Counted from the stretch's first letter, positions 1 to 5,507 are shown. The stretch: DNA of 6,584 bases from Pirellulales bacterium (GCA_030605745.1 JAUWHT010000019.1:1-6584); one strand, 5' to 3'. Notes: a model not told the origin generated them from the sequence alone. Translations and numbers: made by a program.

Positions 1-2
1 CG

Positions 3-101
3 GCACCATTGGGCTGGTTGCTCCGATCTTTCCTTGCCATCGCCAGCCTCCTCGCACTGCTGCTAGCACATTTAGGCGCAACAGGGGAGGCAATAGCATA
101 A
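3..101 (+). CDS. Possible C-terminal end of a membrane or secreted protein (5' end outside window)
   Basis: Frame 3 of the plus strand is open from the window edge to a TAA at 99-101 and reads APLGWLLRSFLAIASLLA, continuing LLLAHLGATGEAIA. The middle (about residues 6-24) is a strongly hydrophobic stretch that could be a transmembrane helix near the C-terminus of a protein starting left of the window. Only 32 codons are visible and no family can be recognised. The open frame may be chance, since another plus-strand frame here is open too. If real, the gene converges on glgC with a 53-base gap between stop codons. Confidence 0.3.
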   Translation, partial: APLGWLLRSFLAIASLLALLLAHLGATGEAIA

Positions 102-121
102 CAACCCCGCTATTTCTTGCC
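89..121. other. Imperfect hairpin between glgC and the left-edge frame
   Basis: GGCAA (89-93) and TAGC (94-97) can pair with TTGCC (117-121) and GCTA (109-112). This gives nine base pairs interrupted by a 4-base bulge (113-116) around an 11-base loop. It lies 33 bases past the glgC stop codon and overlaps the TAA of the possible left-edge gene, where a shared terminator of two convergent genes would be expected. No T-tract follows on either strand, so it is not a canonical intrinsic terminator and may be only a weak structure. Confidence 0.3.
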
Positions 122-154
122 AACATCATGAGGCACTACCGGAATTTCCAATCT

Positions 155-1441
155 TCAGAGTTCCCAGCCGTCCGGCAGTGTTGTCTCCTTGGGCACAACG
201 ACGACACCGTCGCGGACCATGCCGTATGGAGTTTCGTCGGTCGCGTCAATGCCTTGGCGGTTGATCACCTGGACATTGCGGCCGATGCGGCAGTTCTTGT
301 CGATGATGGCGCCTTCGATACGAGTTCCCTGTCCCACGCCCAGCGGTGGATACCCGTTGGACTTCCCGGCGGCGATCTGCTCGGACGCTTCGTAGAAATC
401 ATTGCCCATCAGGATCGAGTTGCGGATCGTCACCTCGCGGCCGATCAAACACCGCAGGCCGATCACACTGTTTTCGATCACTGCGCCCTGTTCGATTGTG
501 CAGCCGTCGGCCACAAGGCTGCCGCGGATGGTCGCTCCTTCGACGCGCGACGGCGGTAAGAACCGCGCCCGAGAGTAGATCGGCGCCTCGGCCGAGGCCA
601 ACTCGAACGGCGGATCGCCGGCAGCCAGTTCCAGGTTGGCCTCGAAAAACGACTTGATCGTTCCAATGTCCGCCCAGTAGCCGTCGAACAGGTAAACCTG
701 AACGTAGCGGCTGCGAATCGAGGCCGGGAAAACCTCCTTGCCGAAATCCTGGTAGTCGGTCTTCTCGAGCACCTCCAGCAGCGTATCGCGGTTGAACAAG
801 TAGATGCCCATGCTGGCCAGGCAATCGCGGCCGCCGCTGGTGATTCCCTGGGCGTCGATCCAGGCGGGATCGGTGTGGATATGGTCGAGTTCCTGCTCGG
901 TTTTCGGCTTTTCGAGGAAGCCGACCACCCGGCCCGTATCGTTCAGTCGCATGATTCCCAGTCCCGAGGCCTCTCTGCTGTGCACCGGCACGGCGGAGAT
1001 CGTTACGTCGGCGCCGGCCTGCTCGTGCGAGGCGATCATCTGCTTGAAGTTCATCCGGTAGAGTTGATCGCCGGAGAGGATCAATACGTAGTCGATCCCC
1101 GGCTGCTGAAGATAGCGGAGGTTCTGCCGCACGGCGTCGGCGGTGCCCTGGTACCAGTTGGTGTTGGCAATCGTCTGCTGTGCCGCCAGGACCTCGACGA
1201 ACCCGCGGTTGAACGGATCGAAGTTGTAGGTGCTCCGGATGTGACGGTGCAGGCTAACGGAGTTGAACTGGGTGAGGACGTAGATTCGGTTCAGTCCGCT
1301 ATTGATGCAGTTAGACAGCGGGATATCGATCAACCGATATTTCCCGGCCACCGGCACCGCCGGCTTCGAGCGGAACTTCGTCAGCGGATACAAGCGGGCC
1401 CCCCGCCCGCCGCCCAGAACCAACGTGATTATGTTCTTCAT
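155..1441 (-). CDS. glgC: Glucose-1-phosphate adenylyltransferase (ADP-glucose pyrophosphorylase)
   Basis: This cytoplasmic enzyme makes ADP-glucose and pyrophosphate from ATP and glucose 1-phosphate, the first committed and usually rate-setting step of glycogen synthesis. The 428 residues match the family length. The nucleotidyltransferase domain shows the glycine-rich loop LGGGRGARLYPLTKFRSKP (9-27), GKYRLIDIPLSNCINSG (33-49), QGTADAVRQ (98-106), SGDQLYRM (123-130, metal-binding Asp125), FLEKPK (175-180, with the glucose-1-phosphate lysine), MGIYLF (211-216) and YWADIGT (255-261). A left-handed beta-helix of hexapeptide-like repeats fills about 285-428. Wording throughout is closer to cyanobacterial and plant enzymes than to the E. 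coli form; Lys382 (in IIDKNCRIG) and Lys418 (in VVVVPK) fall where those enzymes have activator-site lysines. The start is the family's usual MKN(I/V); no Shine-Dalgarno sequence precedes it. No other glycogen gene is visible nearby. Confidence 0.95.
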   Translation of the reverse strand: MKNIITLVLGGGRGARLYPLTKFRSKPAVPVAGKYRLIDIPLSNCINSGLNRIYVLTQFNSVSLHRHIRSTYNFDPFNRGFVEVLAAQQTIANTNWYQGTADAVRQNLRYLQQPGIDYVLILSGDQLYRMNFKQMIASHEQAGADVTISAVPVHSREASGLGIMRLNDTGRVVGFLEKPKTEQELDHIHTDPAWIDAQGITSGGRDCLASMGIYLFNRDTLLEVLEKTDYQDFGKEVFPASIRSRYVQVYLFDGYWADIGTIKSFFEANLELAAGDPPFELASAEAPIYSRARFLPPSRVEGATIRGSLVADGCTIEQGAVIENSVIGLRCLIGREVTIRNSILMGNDFYEASEQIAAGKSNGYPPLGVGQGTRIEGAIIDKNCRIGRNVQVINRQGIDATDETPYGMVRDGVVVVPKETTLPDGWEL

Positions 1442-1450
1442 GCAAATTCG

Positions 1451-1471
1451 GAATTGGGAACTGGGATTCTG
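1451..1471. repeat. Degenerate heptamer tandem repeat upstream of glgC
   Basis: Three consecutive seven-base units read GAATTGG, GAACTGG and GATTCTG, a decayed tandem repeat with approximate consensus GAAYTGG. It begins 9 bases upstream of the glgC start codon and so occupies the expected ribosome binding region of that gene. The small unit number and divergence leave room for chance. Confidence 0.4.
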
Positions 1472-1482
1472 ACTTGGCCGTG

Positions 1483-1506
1483 TAGCGGCGGGGCTTGCCC
1501 CGCGCT
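1483..1506. repeat. GC-rich palindromic element, variant of the one at 5395-5479
   Basis: TAGCGGCGGGGCTTGCCCCG and the next four bases form a compact palindrome, GCGGGGC (1488-1494), TT, GCCCCGC (1497-1503). Aligned with the arm at 5395-5424 it keeps the TAGC lead, the GGGCTTGCCC core and the GCGC tail. It differs in the stem by a paired change, C to G on the left and G to C on the right, so pairing is preserved. This suggests a dispersed family selected as a folded nucleic acid, similar in character to bacterial REP palindromes. It lies between glgC and the divergent porin gene. Confidence 0.6.
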
Positions 1507-1752
1507 CCAGCCACCTCCCAGTAGTCTATCAGCCTATCACCTTTAGTTTGAGGGGTGGTTGTTGATTTGAGGAGGCCAAAGTCGCTGTCGAGTTCCGATT
1601 TGGCTGGCTGCGCACAATATCAGGATTACGCAAAACTCCTATTATCCTTACTGTGTCAAGTTGCCCGCAAGTGAGGACGATAACGTGTAAGACGGATAAG
1701 CGGGCTGTTCTATGCGCGGGTAGGCACTGTGGTCCTGCCTGGACATTCGCAC

Positions 1753-1757
1753 GGAGG
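1753..1757 (+). promoter_or_regulatory. Ribosome binding site deciding the porin start
   Basis: GGAGG ends nine bases before the ATG at 1767. The reading frame is open further upstream, to an ATG at 1653, but that start lacks such a site and would place 38 polar residues before the signal peptide. The site therefore fixes the start at 1767. Confidence 0.85.
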
Positions 1758-1766
1758 TACGAATTT

Positions 1767-3164
1767 ATGAAGAACCCGCTGCCCTTGATCATGCTGCTTG
1801 TGCTTTTCTGCGCGGCGCCGTCGCCGGCCGCCGATCTGGTCACGGATCGGGATCTTACTGTCCGACTGAACCAATTGGAGGCGCAAACCCAGGCGTTGCG
1901 TGCCGAATTGCAGTGGCTTAGAGAACATCCGGTTCGTCTGCCCGGCGCTATGACGACCCCCGCCAGCTTGTCGAGAAGCGTAACGGTCCCAACAGCCGAG
2001 CAGGCGGATTACATCTCGCGGACTGAATTCCGGGCACAGATGAAGAAGCTGGCCTGGACCAAGGGCGATTGCCGGGTCGTGCCGTACGGGATTCTATGGG
2101 GCAACATGGTCGGTGCGACGGCACGCACGACCCCCGGGTCGTACACGTTGTACGTACCATCGGCCGAAGATCAGGGCGAGGGCCAGTTCGTTGTTGACGG
2201 CAGAACAACCCGGATGGGACTGGATGTAGCTGGTCCAAGACTATGGCTGTTCAACTGCGCCAGAGTTGGAGGCCGGGTCGAATTCGACTTCCAAGGCAAT
2301 TTCAGCAGCACCGAGAATAGGGGTGGAGTCCTGCTTCGACACGCATACGCCGAGCTAAAGAACGACGAGTTCCGTCTCCTGCTGGGTCAAACCTGGGATG
2401 TCGTCTCGCCGCTGGTTCCCGGCACGATCATGTACTCGGTCTGCTGGGACGGCGGCAACATCGGATATCGTCGAGGCCAACTGCGGGGCGAACGGTACCT
2501 GGCCTTTTCCGATACCTTCTTGCTCACACTGCAAGGCTCGCTCAACCAGAACATCGTCAGTGACTTCGTCACCGACCCGCTGGTTCGCAGCGAGGCCGCC
2601 GGCTGGCCGCTGATCGAAGGACGCACGGCGGTAACCTTAGGACCCCGCGGCGGGTACCACAAACCGATTACATTCGGCGTATCCGGCCACATCGGCGAGC
2701 AGGGATTCGACGTCTTGGACGCAGGCGGCCAAATCCTGGTCGACGATGTGCGGCGACGAACCTGGTCACTGAACGTTGACGTCAACACCCCGATCACCGA
2801 CCGCTTGGGATTCAAGGGTGAGTTCTTCACCGGCGAGAACCTGAGCACGTTCCTCGGAGGCATCGGCCAGGGTATCAATACGACTACCAGAAGAACAATC
2901 CGCTCGACCGGCGGCTGGCTGGAAACCTACTATTACTTGGGCCCTTCCCTGCACACCCACGTCGGCTACGGGCTGGACGACCCGTTCAACACCGACATAA
3001 CCACCGGGCGAACGTACAACCAGTTCTGCTTCGGCAATCTTATCTACGACGTGACCAAGAAGTTCCAGCTTGGCTTCGAGGTCAGTTCCTGGAAGACGCT
3101 GTACGCGACCAAGCAGCCCGGCAAATCGCTCCGCTTCGAGTTCGCCGCGAAGTACGGGTTCTGA
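1767..3164 (+). CDS. Outer-membrane porin-like beta-barrel protein (DcaP-like)
   Basis: A 465-residue exported protein expected to form a beta-barrel pore in the outer membrane. MKNPLPLIMLLVLFCAAPSPAA is a clear signal peptide, with cleavage near residue 22. Residues about 28-55 (LTVRLNQLEAQTQALRAELQ and following) form a heptad-patterned coiled coil, as at the N-terminus of DcaP-type trimeric porins. The barrel starts at about residue 100. Typical phrases of planctomycete porins of this kind are DGRTTRMGLDVAGP (144-157), GGRVEFDFQGNF (168-179), LLRHAYAELKNDEFRLLLGQ (189-208) with TWDVVSPLVP, and GGNIGYRR (229-236). The chain ends FEFAAKYGF, a terminal Phe like the barrel-assembly signal recognised by BamA. 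Alternating hydrophobic residues continue to the end. Substrate specificity cannot be read from sequence. It stands alone, divergent from glgC. The family call comes from motif resemblance and is firmer for 'porin' than for the exact subfamily. Confidence 0.8.
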   Translation: MKNPLPLIMLLVLFCAAPSPAADLVTDRDLTVRLNQLEAQTQALRAELQWLREHPVRLPGAMTTPASLSRSVTVPTAEQADYISRTEFRAQMKKLAWTKGDCRVVPYGILWGNMVGATARTTPGSYTLYVPSAEDQGEGQFVVDGRTTRMGLDVAGPRLWLFNCARVGGRVEFDFQGNFSSTENRGGVLLRHAYAELKNDEFRLLLGQTWDVVSPLVPGTIMYSVCWDGGNIGYRRGQLRGERYLAFSDTFLLTLQGSLNQNIVSDFVTDPLVRSEAAGWPLIEGRTAVTLGPRGGYHKPITFGVSGHIGEQGFDVLDAGGQILVDDVRRRTWSLNVDVNTPITDRLGFKGEFFTGENLSTFLGGIGQGINTTTRRTIRSTGGWLETYYYLGPSLHTHVGYGLDDPFNTDITTGRTYNQFCFGNLIYDVTKKFQLGFEVSSWKTLYATKQPGKSLRFEFAAKYGF

Positions 3165-3169
3165 ATTGC

Positions 3170-4171
3170 TTACGGCATCTGGACGACCTCGCCATCGGCA
3201 ATGGCACCCAGACACTGCCAGGTGTGCAGATCGATCGTGTCGCTGATGAAGCTGACATGCCCGTCCACGAAAACGACGTTTACTCCGCCCGGGTGGCGGC
3301 TGCGGGCGGCGGCATGCATCACATCCCATTGGCATCCAGCAGAATTGTCGCATGGCATGTGCGGTGCATCGACACAGTTCAAGCTACCACCTCCCGAAGG
3401 CATCACGTCGCCTACGTCGGTATTGGGTAGGTTACGGTGGGTGTAGCAAAACGACCCCATCATGTGCCATGCCCATAAGCCACGCGCGTCCCATACGTCT
3501 GAAGTGCTCTTGGAATCATCCTGTCCGGCGAGCACTTCGCTGGACATAATGGTATTGGAAGTCCCGTCCTGGAAGTTGTTCCAGCGGCGCGAGCCGTCCA
3601 TCCGGAAGGCTCCATCCGTCTCAAAATCGACGCCGGTGCGGTCCGGATGTGTCGTGATGTTCTTCTGGTTCGCGTCGCGGAGCATGGTGTCGGTGCCGAA
3701 GCAGACGACGTAGTTGGAGCGACCCATCTCAGTTCCGAAAACGGCATTAGCGGCCGTCCGCCCCGATGAATTGTCGCTGGGACATTGATAGACCGGAATC
3801 TGCGTTCCGGTCGCCTCGCGATTGCCCGAATTGACGTTTCGAATGCCGAAGTCATATTGGGCGAGCACATTGGACTGCTCAAGGAAGGGCAGCAGCATTG
3901 CCTGGGCAGTATGTCCCGGCAATCCCCGGGGCGACGGCTGGGTGCTCAGCGGCGAGGCAACCAGCCCGATGGGAAGCGCCCCGTGCTGCGTGGCGTAGTT
4001 ATGTACGGCCAGGCCGATCTGCTTCAGGTTATTGGCACACTGCATCCGTCGTGCCGCTTCCCGTGCAGCCTGAACTGCCGGCAGCAGTAACGCAACCAAG
4101 GTGCCGATGATCGCGATCACTACCAACAGTTCGACCAGCGAAAAACCAGTTTGACGATTGGCAGACTTCAT
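3170..4171 (-). CDS. DUF1559 pseudopilin-like protein with H-X9-DG motif
   Basis: A 333-residue member of the DUF1559 family (also called SBP_bac_10), strongly expanded in planctomycetes. The N-terminus is a type IV prepilin leader, MKSANRQTG, then FSLVELLVVIAIIGTLVALL. Cleavage is expected between Gly9 and Phe10, with the conserved Glu at mature position +5 (Glu14), followed by the family phrase LLPAVQAAREAARRMQCANN. Near the C-terminus HPGGVNVVFVDG (about 293-304) is the H-X9-DG motif of prepilin-processing-associated proteins. DGTSNTIMSSE in the middle is also typical. The role is unknown; a surface or periplasmic pilin-like structure is inferred. An upstream in-frame ATG at 4204 was rejected because the ATG at 4171 has a strong ribosome binding site and the usual prepilin leader length. 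The start overlaps the stop of the upstream PEP-CTERM gene (ATGA), so the pair is translationally coupled. The stop codon is 5 bases from that of the convergent porin. Confidence 0.92.
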   Translation of the reverse strand: MKSANRQTGFSLVELLVVIAIIGTLVALLLPAVQAAREAARRMQCANNLKQIGLAVHNYATQHGALPIGLVASPLSTQPSPRGLPGHTAQAMLLPFLEQSNVLAQYDFGIRNVNSGNREATGTQIPVYQCPSDNSSGRTAANAVFGTEMGRSNYVVCFGTDTMLRDANQKNITTHPDRTGVDFETDGAFRMDGSRRWNNFQDGTSNTIMSSEVLAGQDDSKSTSDVWDARGLWAWHMMGSFCYTHRNLPNTDVGDVMPSGGGSLNCVDAPHMPCDNSAGCQWDVMHAAARSRHPGGVNVVFVDGHVSFISDTIDLHTWQCLGAIADGEVVQMP

Positions 4172-5148
4172 CTTTTCCACCTCCGGGCGTACCGAAAGAC
4201 GCACAAAAAGGCTAAGAAGGCCATGACCAACAGAACGACTGTCGACGGCTCCGGAACGGATGTGACCTCCAAATAGGGCCGGAGATGCTCATATTTGCCT
4301 TCATAGTCTTTGCTGTAGAACCAGGCGCCCCAGCCGTGCGGGTCCTCACCGTACAGCGGATCGTAGACGCTCACCGGATGCCACAACTCCTCAGCATCCA
4401 GAACAACCAATCCATAATTGTCCTCCTCGCCGCTCTGCCACTTTTGAACAAGGCCGGTCACATCCCATTCCATCCAGCCAAAGCTATCCGGCACATCGGC
4501 CGTGGCCCAAACCTCATCGCCGCCCCAGTGATCGGTTCCATTATAGTCGCGGTAGGGGAAATCTCCGCCGCCGAGATTGTCCGCGGGAGTGTAACCCGGC
4601 GGATCCTCGTAACCGTCGGGCAACGTGGCATGGTCGTCGATGTGCACGTTGTAATACGTGGTCCACTTCTCTGCGGTGGTTCCATCGTTGCTCCGGTTTT
4701 CCCAACTTGACCCTACAGTAGTTCCTGGAACCCCAGGTTTCGTCCCGGTGCCCTCGACCCAGTCGTTCAGCAATCGGCGGACTTGGTAGGTTCGACCGAC
4801 GGGGTCCTGTCCACCGACCCACTTCTTGTAGTAATAAAGCCCCAGTTTCGCCTCGAGCACCGGCTGGTCGATGCCGGATAGATCGAAGTGAAGTATGGAG
4901 CGCATGCTCTTGGGTTCCGCGGACGACCAATTTCCGTCTCCAGATCTTACCCGAAGTTTTACATCACCACCGTAGTTAGTCTCGCTGCCGGAACTCGTGC
5001 AACGGCTCAAATAATTGTCTTTGGTAGGCGTGAGGATTGTGGCCGCCTGAGTCTGGGTGACGAGACTAGCCATCAAGCCGAAGGTTACCGCAGCGAGAAC
5101 ATGGAACCTGCCCTTATGTTTGCTGAAACAGTCTGCTACTTGAAACAT
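4168..5148 (-). CDS. PEP-CTERM surface protein with DNRLRE/CBM96-like domain
   Basis: A 326-residue exported protein. Residues 1-35 form a signal peptide with a long basic n-region, a hydrophobic core LAAVTFGLMASLV and cleavage after TQA. Residues about 36-295 resemble the DNRLRE/CBM96 beta-sandwich domain: DNYLSR (44-49), NYGGDVKLRVRSG (58-70), RSILHFDLSGI (83-93), EAKLGLYYYK (99-108), LLNDWVEGTGT (126-136), MEWDVTGLVQKWQSG (226-240), NYGLVVLD (244-251) and LRPYLEV (289-295). The region 137-225 is rich in Gly, Asp and Tyr. The C-terminus is a textbook PEP-CTERM sorting signal: VPEPS (298-302), a hydrophobic helix and the basic tail RYARRWKR. Exosortase would be expected to cleave there and hand the protein to the cell surface. 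Carbohydrate binding is only suggested by the domain. An AGAAAGG ribosome binding site (about 5160-5154) precedes the start. It is the first gene of an operon with the DUF1559 gene. Confidence 0.88.
   Translation of the reverse strand: MFQVADCFSKHKGRFHVLAAVTFGLMASLVTQTQAATILTPTKDNYLSRCTSSGSETNYGGDVKLRVRSGDGNWSSAEPKSMRSILHFDLSGIDQPVLEAKLGLYYYKKWVGGQDPVGRTYQVRRLLNDWVEGTGTKPGVPGTTVGSSWENRSNDGTTAEKWTTYYNVHIDDHATLPDGYEDPPGYTPADNLGGGDFPYRDYNGTDHWGGDEVWATADVPDSFGWMEWDVTGLVQKWQSGEEDNYGLVVLDAEELWHPVSVYDPLYGEDPHGWGAWFYSKDYEGKYEHLRPYLEVTSVPEPSTVVLLVMAFLAFLCVFRYARRWKR
4179..4184 (-). promoter_or_regulatory. Ribosome binding site of the DUF1559 gene inside the PEP-CTERM tail codons
   Basis: On the minus strand GGAGGT lies seven bases upstream of the ATG at 4171. 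These bases also encode part of the Arg-Arg-Trp-Lys-Arg tail of the PEP-CTERM protein, and the ATG overlaps that gene's TGA as ATGA. Ribosomes finishing the first gene are thus well placed to start the second. Confidence 0.85.
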
Positions 5149-5245
5149 GATTGACCTTTCTGTTGGCTGTCGCTGAACGGTTGGTTCATCAGGCCCGATC
5201 AGCCTTTGGTTTGTGTGTCTGGGAAAACAAAAAACCGTTGTTCAG

Positions 5246-5266
5246 CCGCCTCGTGCTGAGAGGCGG
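5246..5266 (-). terminator. Leader hairpin, possible weak attenuator
   Basis: CCGCCTC and GAGGCGG form a perfect 7-bp GC-rich stem with the 7-base loop TCAGCAC, starting six bases after the stop codon of the 4-codon frame. A T-rich tract follows on the minus strand, but only after 11 intervening bases, so a classical intrinsic terminator is doubtful. An alternative 5-bp stem TCAGC/GCTGA (5259-5255 with 5246-5242) excludes part of the first hairpin, allowing a switch in principle. Confidence 0.35.
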
Positions 5267-5272
5267 GGGAGC

Positions 5273-5287
5273 TTAGTCTGCGGTCAT
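5273..5287 (-). CDS. Four-codon leader reading frame (MTAD) with very strong Shine-Dalgarno
   Basis: ATG ACC GCA GAC TAA follows AAAGGAGGTGAT (5303-5292), which is complementary over 12 bases to the usual 3' end of bacterial 16S rRNA and well spaced from the ATG (eight bases after GGAGG). This site is much better than that of the real gene downstream. The peptide is too short for a protein function. Translation itself, or ribosome binding at this site, may control the hairpins that follow or protect the transcript. Whether it is translated is unknown. It lies about 47 bases downstream of the predicted transcription start and 124 bases before the PEP-CTERM start codon. Confidence 0.4.
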   Translation of the reverse strand: MTAD

Positions 5288-5340
5288 TAGTATCACCTCC
5301 TTTGCTTAGATGGAATCGAGACTCACAATCAGCATCAGTG

Positions 5341-5369
5341 AGTATACTGAGAATCAGAAACAAGAGCAA
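5341..5369 (-). promoter_or_regulatory. Probable sigma-70 promoter of the PEP-CTERM/DUF1559 operon
   Basis: On the minus strand TTGCTC (5369-5364) and TATACT (5346-5341) are separated by exactly 17 bases. The -10 box matches the consensus at five of six positions and the -35 box at three of six, including the important TTG. Transcription would start near 5334. The nested inverted repeat at 5395-5479 ends 25 bases upstream of the -35 box. Confidence 0.5.
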
Positions 5370-5394
5370 TACCCCGGCAGCCCCGATTGCGTAT

Positions 5395-5479
5395 GTTTAG
5401 CCGCCGGGCTTGCCCGGCGCGTTTGGCATGGGGCAAATTGGCACTCGAAAAACGCGCCGGGCAAGCCCGGCGGCTAAAC
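5395..5479. repeat. Nested inverted repeat, two 30-base arms each itself a palindrome
   Basis: The left arm (5395-5424) and right arm (5450-5479) are perfect reverse complements over 30 bases, separated by 25 bases. Each arm also contains its own palindrome, GCCGGGCTTGCCCGGC. The element can thus fold either as one long hairpin or as two short ones. It lies about 100 bases past the hemC stop and just upstream of the operon promoter, so it may end hemC transcription or mark a mobile REP-like pair. No coding capacity and no clear target-site duplication are seen. A variant single arm lies at 1483-1506. Confidence 0.85.
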
Positions 5480-5496
5480 TGCATGCGCGCAACTCG

Positions 5497-5507
5497 TTGT
5501 GTCACAA
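5497..5507. promoter_or_regulatory. Small palindrome TTGTGTCACAA
   Basis: TTGTG and CACAA are mirror halves around one T, the symmetry of a dimeric repressor or activator site. It lies 74 bases downstream of the hemC stop and about 130 bases upstream of the operon -35 box. No cognate regulator is known here and chance is plausible. Otherwise 5480-5581 shows nothing of note. Confidence 0.15.

Larger units (their letters stand above)
1442..1766. other. Divergent intergenic region between glgC and the porin gene
   Basis: These 325 bases must hold the promoters of both flanking genes. The glgC side (1445-1506) contains a small palindrome AATTCGGAATT (1445-1455), a degenerate heptamer repeat and a GC-rich palindrome. 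An imperfect 8-base duplication CTATCAGC/CTATCACC lies at about 1526-1541. On the minus strand a perfect -35 hexamer TTGACA occupies 1659-1654, but no convincing -10 box sits at 16-18 bases, so no promoter is called. On the plus strand no pair of boxes stands out. A short hairpin AGGCA/TGCCT (1722-1726 with 1736-1740) lies just before the porin ribosome binding site. No convincing gene is seen. Confidence 0.5.
5149..5334 (-). promoter_or_regulatory. Long structured 5' leader of the PEP-CTERM/DUF1559 operon
   Basis: From the predicted transcription start near 5334 to the PEP-CTERM start codon is about 186 bases. In order of transcription the leader shows a strong Shine-Dalgarno sequence with a 4-codon frame, a 7-bp hairpin (5266-5246), and then a long-range stem. 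In that stem GCTGAACAACGGTT (5246-5233) pairs with AACCGTTCAGC (5182-5172) over 11 base pairs with three bases bulged. The stem encloses T6 (5234-5229), T4 (5227-5224) and a small AGGC/GCCT hairpin (5205-5202 with 5194-5191). The gene's own ribosome binding site lies outside the stem, so this folding does not obviously hide it. The pairings were found by eye without energy calculation; a regulatory role is inferred. Confidence 0.5.

Noticed and set aside
875..1546. Long open frame of 223 codons on the plus strand, opposite glgC
   Set aside because: It is antisense to an unambiguous glgC, its product resembles no family and it has no ribosome binding site. It is an artefact of GC-rich codon use, as are the frames at 128-559 and 399-824.
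1654..1659. Perfect TTGACA on the minus strand as the glgC -35 box
   Set aside because: No -10-like hexamer is found at 16-18 bases; the best nearby AT-rich hexamer GATAAT is only seven bases away.
1653..1766. Upstream start at 1653 for the porin gene
   Set aside because: It would put 38 residues before an otherwise ideal signal peptide; the ATG at 1767 has GGAGG nine bases upstream.
2387..3353. Open frames on the minus strand under the porin and the end of the DUF1559 gene
   Set aside because: They are antisense to a gene with a signal peptide, ribosome site and barrel pattern. Their translations are Arg/Pro/Ser-rich low-information sequence.
4172..4204. Upstream start at 4204 for the DUF1559 gene
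   Set aside because: It lies within the PEP-CTERM coding region, lacks a ribosome site and would lengthen the prepilin leader. The ATG at 4171 is coupled by ATGA and has GGAGGT.
5224..5266. Leader hairpin plus T-tract as a canonical intrinsic terminator
   Set aside because: Eleven bases separate the stem from the first T run, too far for the usual mechanism; kept only as a possible weak attenuator.
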